A DNA stretch of 64,000 bases from Siphonodentalium dalli. Taxonomy: Eukaryota > Mollusca > Scaphopoda > Gadilida > Siphonodentaliidae. The notes beneath the pieces were generated by a model. It made no database searches. It was not told the DNA's origin and was given only the letters and a program-made list of their open reading frames with translations. This document shows, piece by piece, positions 24,235-33,645 of this stretch. How positions within the stretch are numbered: position 1 is the stretch's first letter; each line of letters begins with the position of its first letter. Made by a program: the position numbers and the translations under genes. The stretch spans positions 34,224,918-34,288,917 of the forward strand of contig CP136062.1 of the NCBI GenBank assembly GCA_032622095.1, in the 5' to 3' direction.

Positions 24235-25930
24235 CCGGACAGCCTTTTATTATATATTGACAAAAGCAATGAGCTGCATATATTCTCTTGTGAATGTATC
24301 ATTATAAAGAACGGGACATCGCGAGTTGCATATATATATCTTCCTCATATTTCTGACTGTTCTCCGAAAACATTGTTGGGGGGGGTCTATATAATGACGA
24401 ATTAACTGCATATATTGACTAATTGTTTACACATATTGGCAAGAGCAATGCACTGCTGATATTTGCGAAGTAACAGCATATATTGACGAAGTAACCTCAT
24501 ATATTGACTAACTAACCACACATATTGACAAGAGCATTGAGCTGGATATACTGTAGACCAAGTCTTCTCGTTCCACAACAGTTGGGATATAGGTTGAGTT
24601 GATGCTTTCCCGTCCCGTTACTAGTCTATAACAGACTTTCATTTAAAGGCGTACTACATTTACATGTGGAGCCCCTGAATGTGATTAATCATTTTACATG
24701 TCCGCGATTAATCTGTCTTCAAAATGCTATATAATTTACCGTAATACAAAAAGATAAAGTGATGATACAATCGTTTAATATACTGTTTACATATATTTTA
24801 TGATACCGGTAGCGCGACAAATCAAAATTCTCCGGAAAACAAGGCTTTGTTCAGCGGACCTCTGGTATGTTTGATATTATTGACTAACTAACCGCATATA
24901 CATGTATTGACAAATTAGCTGCATATAGTGGCAAAGTAGCTGCATATATTGTCTAAATGACCACATATATTGACAAAGAAGCTGCATATATTGACTAACT
25001 AACCAAATTAAAGGACGATGTAGCTGGATCAATTGACTAATTAACCACATATATTTATAACATACATAGCTGCATATATTGACAAATTAGCTGAATATAT
25101 TGACAAATTAGCTGCATATAATCGCAAATGAGCTACATATATATTGACTATTAAACTAACCACATATATAGACAAAGTAGCTGCATATATTGACTAACTA
25201 ACCACATATATTGACTAAGTAGCTGCATATATTGAATCACTAACCACATATATTGATTAAGTAGCTTCATATATTGTCAACGCAATTTCATATTTTGACA
25301 AAGTAGATGTATATATTGACCAACTAACCGCATATATTGACTAAGTAGCTGCATATAATGACTAACTAACCACATATATTAACTAAGTAGCTGCATATAA
25401 TGACTAACTAACCACATATATTGACTAAGTAGCTGCACATAATGACTAACTAACCACATATATTGATAAAGTAGCTGCATATATTGTCAAAGCATTTGCA
25501 TATTTTGACAAAGTAGATGTATATATTGACCAACTAACCGCATATATTGACTATATAACCGCATACAATGACTAACTAACCACATATATTTATAATGTAG
25601 CTGCATATAATTGAATAGCTGCATATATTGACAAATTGGCTGCATATAGTGGCAAATGAGTTACATATATTGACTAACTAACCACATATATTGACAAATT
25701 AGCTGCATATATTTACTAACTAACCCCAAATTGACAAATTAGCTGCATATATTGACTAACTAACAAAATTAGTCGACAAAGTAGCTGCATATATTGACTA
25801 ACTATAACCACATATGTTGATAACGTATTTGCATATAATCGCAAAGTAGCTGCATATATTGACAAATTAGCTGCATATGTTGACCAACTAACCACAAATA
25901 TTGACAAATTAGCTGCATATATCGATATTC
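24235..25930 (+). repeat. 21-bp minisatellite with 42-bp dimeric higher-order unit
   Basis: Two alternating monomers, GTAGCTGCATATATTGACTA and ACTAACCACATATATTGACTA-like, make a 42-bp dimer, clear at about 25,180-25,500. Occurrences are interrupted by a non-repetitive gap at about 24,550-24,880. ORFs within it are spurious. Confidence 0.85.
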
Positions 25931-25959
25931 AATGTAGCGGGGCCTGAGAAACAAAACTT

Positions 25960-26923
25960 TTTTTTTTTGCCTTAAATGTCCGGTTTATAGGAGAAAATAT
26001 CATTATTTGGCAAAATGTGGTCCATTTCCATGACAACTGAATAAACCGCAACAGTGATCTGACAAAGAAGTCTGGATTAATTGTGCATGTCATAGAACAA
26101 AACATTCAAAAAGTTAATTTGTTTCGCATTTCTTTCCAATAATGATATTTTTTGGTATTTTTCAATATCGTTTCCATGGTAATAGGTATTTCTCAGGGTT
26201 TTGAGCTTTTTCGGCAGTTTTATCAAAATTAGATTGAAGCAAACGTAAGAAGCCATCATAATATGTATAAATTATTCCTGTAACCAATGTAGTATCTAAT
26301 AAATGTTTAAATTCCAAAATTATCACATTTTTGGGAAAAATCTTCATTTTTCACCTCAAAATGGCATTAAAAGCTCATAACTTATATATGCTTCATATTT
26401 ACTACTTGAATAGTTGGAACATAGTTATCGTTGAAACAGGTTTTGAGACATCTATAACTGGTTGTCATAATACGCTTTGCTTCATAAAATTACATGCTTT
26501 AAATGTCAGCTTTATTGAAAAAACATCATTATTTGACGAAATTTGGTCCGTTTCCATGACAACAGCTGCATAAACTGCAACAATTACACAACACAGAAGT
26601 CAGGATTAAAATTGCATGTCATAGAAAACAAATTCAAAAAGTTATATTGTGTCGCAAGGGTTATAGGACTTCATTTCTTTCCAATAACGGCATTTTTTGT
26701 ATTTTTAAATATCGTTTCCATGGTAACAGGTATTTCTCAGGGTATTGGGCCTTTTTGGCATTATTATCCAGATTTATTTTGAGTACATATATGATGCCAC
26801 AATATTATGCATAAATTATTACTGTAACCAATGTAGTATCCAATAAATGCTCCAATTCCAAAATTATCGCATTTTTTTGTAAAAATCAACAATTTTCACC
26901 CCAAAATGGCAATAAAGACCCTT
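25960..26923 (-). repeat. right inverted arm of foldback I, inner part
   Basis: Reverse-complement homology to the left arm: 'tcgtttccatggtaa' at about 26,170 and 26,710, and 'ccaatgtagtatc' at about 26,286 and 26,829, again two roughly 545-bp units. It ends at the first copy of the 127-bp direct repeat, after which the recombinase cassette begins. Confidence 0.65.
26797..26923 (+). repeat. 127-bp perfect direct repeat, copy 1
   Basis: Identical base for base to 29,818-29,944. It begins CCACAATATTATGCATAAAT and ends AATAAAGACCCTT. Beyond it a weak, diverged resemblance to arm sequence continues for about 30 bp, so the exact cassette edge is uncertain. Confidence 0.85.
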
Positions 26924-27273
26924 TTATTATATGCTTCCCCATTAAATAGTGGGAAATTGCCGTGGCGTAGAGCGTTATATCCATCGCCTGGACCGACTCG
27001 ATGGATAACACAATAGTATTACTTATTCGTAGATTACTTCCGGTTTATAGCGGCGAATCACATTAAGTTTCAAAGCGTATCAATAACAGCCGGACTATTT
27101 TTTTAATTATTGATTTTTACGGTAGCGAAAGAGTTTTCCCCCCTGGATTGTTCTTCTGTGCTAATTAATACTATACGTAGTAGTAAATTTAAATTGAAGG
27201 TACTTTAGGTATTCATGCAAACAATCTCCGTCTGCATCATAATAAATAGAACATTTTCACAATTTACGAAGAT

Positions 27274-29010
27274 ATGGACTCTACATTTGATAATTTGCAA
27301 TTAGATCAAGAACTTGAAGAAGTAACTTGGGATAAAGTTTTAGCAAATTTAGAAGAATTGAATAGTGAATTTGAAGATACTACTGGTACTGGTAGTAGTA
27401 GTACTGCCAATTTGCATGTAGATATCCATCCTCCATTGACATTTTGCAGTGACATTCCAACTCCAAGCACTTATGCTACTGCCATTGCTACAGTCAGCAC
27501 CACAGAAACTAGTTCAGAACCCTCTGTTAGTAGGAACTGTGGTCGATTTAAGCACCTCTCTGATGATGATGTTAACCAATTTAATTCTGAGCAGTGCAAT
27601 AAAAACACCAAGAGGAAGACTGACTACGACACGAGACTTTTCTGTGAGTTTCTCCTCACCATGAATGAACAGCGTCAGCCAGAGTTCATACCACCTGACA
27701 AACTGTGCGGATATATTTCCAATTTTCTGCTGTCCGTGAGAAAGAAAGATGGGTCGGAATATGAGCCAACCTCGCTGCGAGCGTTTATCTCATCACTTGA
27801 CAGGCATTTACGATTGAATTCGTATCCGATTTCAATAATCGATGACCACCAGTTTGCAAAATGCAGAGAAACACTCAAAAGTAAGCAAAAACAGCTGAAG
27901 GCGATGGGCAAAGGTAACAAAGCGAATGCAGCTGACCCTATATCTTCAGAAGATTTGGATAAGCTGTATGAAGCTCAAGTTCTCGGACCATTTACACCGA
28001 AATCACTAATGAACTCAATGTGGATGATATGTTCATTGCACTTTGGAATGAGGACTGGCATTGAAACACACTCACTCAGATGGGGCGATGTTGAACTTCG
28101 CGAGGATGGCAATGGTGAGGAATATATCGTTTATTCTCAAGAGAGGCAAACAAGAACAGGTGAGAATCCACGTGACATTAGAAAAACAAAGCCCAGGGCC
28201 TACTCTATTGCTGATCCAACGCAGAACCCTGTCGCTCTTTATAAGTTGTTTGCTGATAAGAGACCGGGGGAAACCAAAGATCCTGACAGTCCTTTTTTCT
28301 TGGCTCTGAATCACCAAGGGTGGAGTAAGGGGAAACCATGGTATAAAAGAAATGCGTTGGGCCTAAATTACATATATGCCATCATGAAGAACATGCTCGA
28401 CGATGCAAATCTGACAACAGATAAACGTTTGACACCATACAGCGTTCGTAAATATATTGTGCAGACGCTGAACGACAAAGGTGTTCCAGCTCATCAAATC
28501 ATTCAGATTTCAGGACACCGTAACGTCAACAGTTTGCTGAACTACTCGAAAATAAATCCCGTACAAAGTAAACAGATATCATCACTATTATCACATTCAG
28601 CTTCCACCGACAGCACGGGCAGGAATGAATCTGTACATGTATATGACATTTCTGAAACGGAGCAAGTAGATAGGTCTACAGTGATAGATATTCCAGCCAA
28701 TCCAGGCCAAAATTCTACGCCATTGAGTGTTCCTGATGATAATCGGAGCCCTACAGTCATTGATATTCCGCATACAATTTCTACGCCAGTGTCAGTGAAT
28801 GTTCCTAATCGGAGTTCTATCGACAGTGGTTCATCGGGTATGTTATCGTCAATTTTCGCTGGGAACACTTTTCATGCACCCATCAATGTGTACTTACAGA
28901 GTTCACAGAACCAGAAAGTCATGATGAATGAAATGAATCTGAACACTAGTCCTGTTTCGGCCAATCAGTATAAGCGAATTCGAAGGATTTATGACTCAGA
29001 CAGTGATTGA
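27274..29010 (+). CDS. DUF3504 / Crypton-type tyrosine recombinase, intact
   Basis: A 578-residue single-exon ORF, the only long one in the window; the start context GATATGG and an acidic N-terminus support the ATG. Residues 1-100 are acidic then Ser/Thr-rich and probably disordered; about 105-205 fit an N-terminal core-binding domain; about 225-440 fit the catalytic domain. Visible catalytic positions are Arg260 (FGMRTG), Arg392 (YSVRK), His415 (SGHRN) and the nucleophile Tyr424 (NYSKI), with the usual nine-residue His-to-Tyr spacing. The His of the H-x-x-R box is Tyr389 here. The catalytic Lys is unclear (Lys304 or Lys306 are candidates). This family includes Crypton transposons and domesticated relatives such as KIAA1958-, QRICH1- and ZMYM-type proteins. 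The C-terminal tail is Ser/Thr-rich with a duplicated TVIDIP motif (469-474, 494-499). Expected activity: DNA strand exchange in the nucleus via a 3'-phosphotyrosine. Whether it is mobile or domesticated is open. Confidence 0.85.
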   Translation: MDSTFDNLQLDQELEEVTWDKVLANLEELNSEFEDTTGTGSSSTANLHVDIHPPLTFCSDIPTPSTYATAIATVSTTETSSEPSVSRNCGRFKHLSDDDVNQFNSEQCNKNTKRKTDYDTRLFCEFLLTMNEQRQPEFIPPDKLCGYISNFLLSVRKKDGSEYEPTSLRAFISSLDRHLRLNSYPISIIDDHQFAKCRETLKSKQKQLKAMGKGNKANAADPISSEDLDKLYEAQVLGPFTPKSLMNSMWMICSLHFGMRTGIETHSLRWGDVELREDGNGEEYIVYSQERQTRTGENPRDIRKTKPRAYSIADPTQNPVALYKLFADKRPGETKDPDSPFFLALNHQGWSKGKPWYKRNALGLNYIYAIMKNMLDDANLTTDKRLTPYSVRKYIVQTLNDKGVPAHQIIQISGHRNVNSLLNYSKINPVQSKQISSLLSHSASTDSTGRNESVHVYDISETEQVDRSTVIDIPANPGQNSTPLSVPDDNRSPTVIDIPHTISTPVSVNVPNRSSIDSGSSGMLSSIFAGNTFHAPINVYLQSSQNQKVMMNEMNLNTSPVSANQYKRIRRIYDSDSD

Positions 29011-29758
29011 ATTGATTTGTTTTAAAATGTTGTATTTTATCGATAACAAATAATTTAATACACAAAGCTACTCGCGAGCAAAGTTCTAAAATATTTGATA
29101 GAATCATTCATGGAAGAAGATAACGATTTGAAAACTTCCGACTTTCGTGAACTTTAATTTCAATAATTTTAGTTATATGACTGTTTAATGTTACTAGTTT
29201 GAATTAGTTTAGCTGACCTATCATTCGCCATATGCGTATTGTATGATAACAGTCAACCAACCTATTTACTTGTTACACATTTCGTCAAAATCCAACACGA
29301 TTTCTCCAACTCGAAAAAGTTTAATTCCTAAAACGGAAGTTATTTGTTAGCGATAAAAACACAATGTGACAATGGCGATCGATAGCTTGTGAGCCATGTG
29401 CTTTCTCGCTAAATAAAGACTTAAAATGTTCATAAACTGTTATTTAATTGTTATAATGTTAACTTAACTTGTTTTATTATATTTTCTTATCATTAAATTA
29501 TGTATACATTAATTTTCTCACATCATTTCAGAATAAAACAATGGGGACTATTTTTTATGGCGGATATGCTCGATATTTGTCATTCAGTGGTGAACAAATC
29601 AATTGATGGAATGTAAACAAAATGCAAATGTCGAAGCTTTGTAACAGTTTGAAGTGAACTGTGGGACAAACTAGCAGTTTTGGGGCCGTTTATAACGTAG
29701 CGCATATAATAAAGAGAATACCTACGAGTTTTGGTTGAATACCCGAATTATCTCATGA
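29011..29758 (+). other. 3' flank of the recombinase gene with possible poly-A signals
   Basis: AATAAA occurs at about 29,411 ('ctaaataaagac') and near 29,532 ('gaataaaac'), either of which could end the transcript. The rest is AT-rich and without recognisable structure. Confidence 0.4.
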
Positions 29759-29821
29759 GTGGGTGCAAGGAAGTACAGAATTTCCACGAGCGGCTGCAGT
29801 TCTGTACTTCCTTGCACCCAC
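29759..29821. repeat. 22-bp perfect hairpin at the cassette's right edge
   Basis: The arm starting GTGGGTGCAAGGAAGTACAG (29,759-29,780) is perfectly complementary to 29,800-29,821 (ending CCTTGCACCCAC) across a 19-nt loop. The last four bases of the stem overlap the first four bases of direct-repeat copy 2. Confidence 0.9.
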
Positions 29822-29944
29822 AATATTATGCATAAATTATTACTGTAACCAATGTAGTATCCAATAAATGCTCCAATTCCAAAATTATCGCATTTTTTTG
29901 TAAAAATCAACAATTTTCACCCCAAAATGGCAATAAAGACCCTT
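29818..29944 (+). repeat. 127-bp perfect direct repeat, copy 2
   Basis: Identical to 26,797-26,923. It is followed by the remaining terminal part of the right inverted arm (to 30,266). Confidence 0.85.
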
Positions 29945-30211
29945 ATATCCTACATATGCATCTTATTTAATACTGTAATAGTTGGAACATGGTTATAATG
30001 GACAAATAATCAACAAATGATCTTCAACGTCTTTTCCTGTGCTAGAATGGGATTAAATTAGTTTTTACCATTTGCTGAAAAGGTTTTATCTCAAAATGTG
30101 TCTAAATTGTTTACATTCCGTTTCCATGGCAACGGGACCACTTTCACATTTTACAGCAGGGCGGAACATGAAGCCACCATCTTCTACTTTCATATGATAT
30201 ATAATTTTTCC

Positions 30212-30242
<31 letters not shown>

Positions 30243-30266
30243 TTCTGGTCAAGACCGCTCCTCTAA
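29945..30266 (-). repeat. right inverted arm of foldback I, terminal part
   Basis: Reverse complement of 21,614-21,935, including 'cagggcggaacatgaagc' against 'gcttcatgttccgccctg' and 'ccgtttccatggcaacgg'. A run of about 25 A lies at 30,218-30,242; the left arm has a corresponding T-rich tract at about 21,659-21,668. Confidence 0.7.
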
Positions 30267-30475
30267 ATGGGGCATTAATTACCATGGTGGGACCCAACAA
30301 GTGACTGCAAGTTGGCCCGAGATTCTATGTCAACTTCTTGTAAAATATTTGATAAATAATATCTCACAGAATAAATGGCTGATGCCTTCAATCCATTTGA
30401 TTCGGCTTACGGAATAGTGGTATCGCCAACGTATGCATATCTACCCCGAATCATATAATGTACAGTGCCCGTCAG

Positions 30476-30970
30476 CTAAGTTGTAAGTTGTAAATTCAAG
30501 ATAGCTAGTTGTATATACAACTTAGATATTTTACATATATAAATAACTTGGTTATTGTGTATATAAAAACTAAGCTGCAGGCATAGTTTATATACAACTT
30601 AGCTATATTGTATATACAACTTGGCTATATTGTATATATAACTTAGCTATCTTGTATATAAACATCTTAGTTATTTTGTATATAAAAACTTAACTGCAGG
30701 CATATTGTATATACAACTTAGCTATCTTGTATATACAACTTGGCTATATTGTATATATAACTTAGCTATATTATATATATAAACATCCTAGTTATTTTGT
30801 ATATAAAATCTTAGCTGTATGTATATTTTATATACAACTTGGCTATCTTGTATATGCAACTTAGCTATCTTGCATATATAACTTAACTTCAGGTATAGTG
30901 TGTATATAACTTAGCTAGCTTGTATATACAAACATCATAGTTATTTGATATATAAAATATTAACTGCACG
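30476..30970. repeat. AT-rich minisatellite, about 22-bp unit
   Basis: Imperfect repeats of TATATACAACTTAGCTATCTTG with variants (CTTGGCTATATTG, AACATCTTAGTTATTTTG). A longer superstructure ending 'ttaactgcagg' recurs near 30,575, 30,690 and 30,885. Confidence 0.8.
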
Positions 30971-30974
30971 TGTG

Positions 30975-31900
30975 GCGCTAATACACAGTCGTAAGATGTA
31001 ATCAGTTAGAAATGTTAAACCCGTTGCATGTTTTAGAAGAATAAATCTCGTTTAGCAATCATTGTGACTATGGACCGATAATGCCACCAGACCATTCAAA
31101 CCATGTCCACAGTTCATCCTGACAGTCGATTTTGCCTTGAGTGTGTCATATAAACTGAAAACGTTGTTTAATGTATTGGATAATGTGTCACAATTTAATA
31201 ATATCACGTGAGTTCTTCAAAAATGATGTATTGATGTGTATCGTCGCCACTCATAGTTGGCATGTGGTAAGAATATAGAGAATGACAGCAAACACTTACC
31301 TTGAACGTTGATATAGGTTGCATGTTTTAACTAACAATGGCCAGTTCTGTAAAACACATGTGAAACTAAAATGAACTGCCTTATATTGTGATCTGAGTGT
31401 ATTTTTTACTAGAATACCATTATCGCTGCATGGGGCTAAATTCCCATTTGATCAGCCATTAAACAACTAAGTTTATCTAATACAAAATAATATTAATTAT
31501 TTTAGAAAAATACTTTTGAAACGCAAAGTAAATAGGCTCAACAGTAACGCAGTTCGTTATACTTAAATATAATTAAGGTCCTCTTACTGCACATTACGGG
31601 TCACACATCGCTAAAGAAACTGTAGAGCATTTAATTCATTATAATGGTAGTTATCAACCGGTGAAGGTGAATTTGCGAACTTCCTTCATTTCATGATTTT
31701 GCGTGCACATTGGAGAAAACATGCGAAGTTAAAAATAACCTACTGTAACTTGGGAATGTCACCTATATCTAATTCGCCCTGTTGTCTGACTTATATTCGG
31801 ATACGAATGACTAACTAGTCACTGTTGATGTAAATGTTATAGTACCGTTTGTTCAGTTGTGGATATGAACACTATGATGTCGCGGCATTTGTATTGTTGC
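30975..31900. other. no feature seen within intron
   Basis: AT-rich unique sequence; no exon, RNA or repeat can be supported. Confidence 0.45.
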
Positions 31901-31904
31901 GACC

Positions 31905-32262
31905 TATCCTCGCGCTATGGACCTGTACTGTGAAATAGCTACATAATGTGATTATGTTATTCTGAAATAAGCAGATAATGCAGCCGTATCTTTTATTTCG
32001 TGTTATGGCGTGGGCCAGAGTAAAAACACATGTTAAAGAGCGTACACCTGAAAAGTCGAGAGTTGGCTTATTTTGGGTCATTTTCCGCACATAATCTGCT
32101 TATAATCGCCTCATTGTGAGTCAATAATGTTACTAAAACCCTCTTAGTTTCAGCACATTATTGACTCAAAATGAGGCTATTCTAAGCAGATTATATACCT
32201 AAAACAAGTTATATAATAAACCGATAATGTGCGGATTTTGTGAGAACATGTTGATTGCTGAT
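31905..32262. repeat. snapback-containing repeat, copy 1
   Basis: Shares with 33,230-33,565, in the same order, 'gtgaaatag-tacataatgtgattat', 'gcagataatg', 'acacatgttaaagagcgtaca' and a hairpin. The hairpin arms here are 32,090-32,130 and 32,155-32,195 (for example GAGTCAATAATGT against ACATTATTGACTC). It lies immediately upstream of the exon at 32,297. Confidence 0.65.
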
Positions 32263-32296
32263 ATTTAGGAACGTTTCGTACGTGTTTTATTTTCAG

Positions 32297-32375
32297 CCCT
32301 CTGTACAGTGTGATAGTTCGTGTGAGATAATGGAGATCAATAACACGTGCAAATGTCCAGACGGGATTGAACAAG
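32297..32375 (+). CDS. Cys-rich (EGF-like half) internal exon, probable exon 2 of the PAN-like gene
   Basis: Bounded by a good 3' splice site (TTTTATTTTCAG) and a strong 5' splice site (CAAG|GTGAGT). The phase-0 start matches the phase-0 end of the exon at 20,231-20,545; it ends in phase 1. The 26 encoded residues have four Cys with spacing C-x3-C-x8-C-x-C and the ending CKCPDG, typical of the C-terminal half of a short EGF-like module. This suits a secreted protein starting with a PAN domain. The next exon was not identified, so the gene probably continues beyond the recognisable region or to the right of the window. Confidence 0.55.
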
Positions 32376-32649
32376 GTGAGTACATGTACATTTTGTTACA
32401 ACAGTTACAGTTGGATATCAGTTGTGTCGTGATCGACATATTATAGACATCGGCTTACATCGCTCCAAGATCGGCTGATATAACCTCAACTTGACTGATG
32501 TCATTCTTACAATAGTTACTTAGTCTATCACGTTGAATGTGTGTCGCTTACATTGGTGCATGTTGTCTAAATTCAACCGAGGGGCGTGATGGATCATATT
32601 GAACGATAACTTCTAAATTATAGGAAACTTTTTATGGAAGAGTGATAAG

Positions 32650-33087
32650 CAAGCCTGCAAATAGTGTGTCTGTCATTTGCAGAATGAGGTCCCCAGAGGG
32701 TGAGTTTAGTGATGCTACCCCACATAGCAGGTTATCATCACCAAATTCACCATCTGGAGACCTCATTCTGATAAGGCCTCATCTTCTGGGTAGTATCTAT
32801 ATTGTCTTGAATAAACATTGTTTTTAGTTACTTTTTCCCTTCAGGGAAGTTTCGATATCCCTAATTTGCAGAAGATAAATGCATTATCAAGGTGTTGAAT
32901 GGGTGACCAACTTCAACTGGGGAACTTCAATCTTTTACTAGGTCTCCCATTGTAGTTGAGATGAAGCAGAATGAGGTTCTCAGAGTGTGAATTTGGTTAT
33001 GCTAGCCCGCTTAGCGGTAAAGCATCACTAAATTAATCCTCTGGGGACCTTATTCTGCAAATGACAGATACATTATTTGCAGGCTTG
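32650..33087. mobile_element. 438-bp MITE with about 40-bp terminal inverted repeats
   Basis: The left end has CAAGCCTGCAAATAGTGTGT, then TGTCATTTGCAGAATGAGGT. The right end is the reverse complement with a few changes (ACCTTATTCTGCAAATGACA, then ATTATTTGCAGGCTTG). A second, internal inverted pair (GAATGAGGTCCCCAGAGGGT near 32,683 and CCATCTGGAGACCTCATTC near 32,751) makes it a nested snapback. A fragment of the family is at about 50,889-50,930 inside the second foldback element. No ORF or target duplication was resolved. Confidence 0.6.
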
Positions 33088-33229
33088 ACAATCAGCCTAG
33101 ACGGAGACACGGGATATAACTCTGGCAATGGGTTAACTAAGTTGAATGCTATGTGGTACGACTGCTCATCATTATCTTATTGTCCCCCGAACAAAATAGA
33201 TGTCAGAGGACTATATAAGCAACATATCC

Positions 33230-33565
33230 TCGCGCAAATACGCACATAATCGACCTATAATGTGAAATAGGTACATAATGTGATTATTCGTATTCTGAAA
33301 TACGCAGATAATGGAGTCATATCCGTTATTTTGTTTGATACCGCGGACCACAGTTAAACACATGTTAAAGAGCGTACACATGAAAATGATTATTTGTGTC
33401 ATATCAGCACATACTATGCTTAGAATCGCCTCATTATTAGTCGATAATGTGACTAAATCGTTTTTTAAGCATATTATCGGCTCAAAATGAGGCGATTCTA
33501 AGAAGATTATCTACTTGAAAAAAGTTCAATTATAAGCAGACATAAGTGAGTATTTTCGGGAGAAC
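33230..33565. repeat. snapback-containing repeat, copy 2
   Basis: Diverged direct copy of 31,905-32,262. Hairpin arms TAGAATCGCCTCATTATTAG and its imperfect complement ending GAGGCGATTCTA surround 'gactaaatcgttttttaag'. Confidence 0.65.
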
Positions 33566-33645
33566 AGGCCTCCGTCATTCCATCAGTGCGTTAGTCTAGC
33601 CGTCTAGCCGTTCATGTTTCCGGCACACATTATGGGCACCTTCAT

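Larger units (their letters stand above)
26924..29817 (+). mobile_element. tyrosine-recombinase cassette (Crypton-like) between 127-bp direct repeats
   Basis: A 2.9-kb segment interrupts the right arm of foldback I; the left arm has no counterpart. It holds one intact, intronless recombinase gene on the + strand, an imperfect hairpin near its left edge (about 26,974-27,011, CCATCG/CGATGG arms) and a 22-bp perfect hairpin at its right edge. No poly-A tail or terminal inverted repeat marks it as a retrocopy or a DDE transposon. Cryptons are the known mobile elements encoding only a recombinase of this family; they normally have only very short flanking repeats, so the 127-bp repeats are unusual. 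Confidence 0.6.
21614..30266. mobile_element. large foldback-type composite element with long inverted arms (foldback I)
   Basis: The left terminus TTAGAGGAGCGGTCTTG (21614) and the right terminus CAAGACCGCTCCTCTAA (ending 30266) are perfect reverse complements at the very ends. Homology then continues through about 1.15 kb on the left (to about 22,770). On the right it continues through 30,266-29,818 and, after a 2.9-kb insertion, 26,923-25,960. Each arm contains two diverged copies of a roughly 545-bp unit with 'GTTTCCATGG' and 'AAAATTATCGCATTTTT'-like blocks. The core (22,778-25,930) is tandem repeats. No transposase belonging to the arms was found. Long inverted arms around repetitive cores are typical of foldback/TIR-type DNA elements. 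The flanking target duplication was not resolved. Confidence 0.65.
20546..32296 (+). other. inferred 11.75-kb intron between the PAN-like exon and the Cys-rich exon
   Basis: It starts GTGAGT and ends TTTTATTTTCAG; both sites are phase 0. If correct, the intron hosts the first foldback structure and the tyrosine-recombinase cassette, both transcribed as part of the pre-mRNA. The link between the two exons is inferred from phase, strand and compatible extracellular Cys-rich content. Confidence 0.5.

Noticed and set aside
26957-27011. tRNA-like gene or SINE head ('gtggcgtagagcg ... gaccgactcgatgg')
   Set aside because: There is some box-A resemblance but no proper box B, and no cloverleaf could be formed. 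The complementary CCATCG/CGATGG arms explain the look better as a hairpin.
26924-29817. LINE-mediated retrocopy explanation for the intronless recombinase with long target duplications
   Set aside because: No poly-A or poly-T tail is found at either cassette edge, and a hairpin rather than a tail marks the right boundary. Not formally excluded for a 5'- or 3'-truncated copy.
33061-33249. Possible third exon of the PAN-like gene (acceptor 'atttgcag' at 33,082, phase compatible)
   Set aside because: The acceptor lies inside the terminal inverted repeat of the MITE, and the encoded peptide shows no continuation of the Cys pattern that I can recognise.
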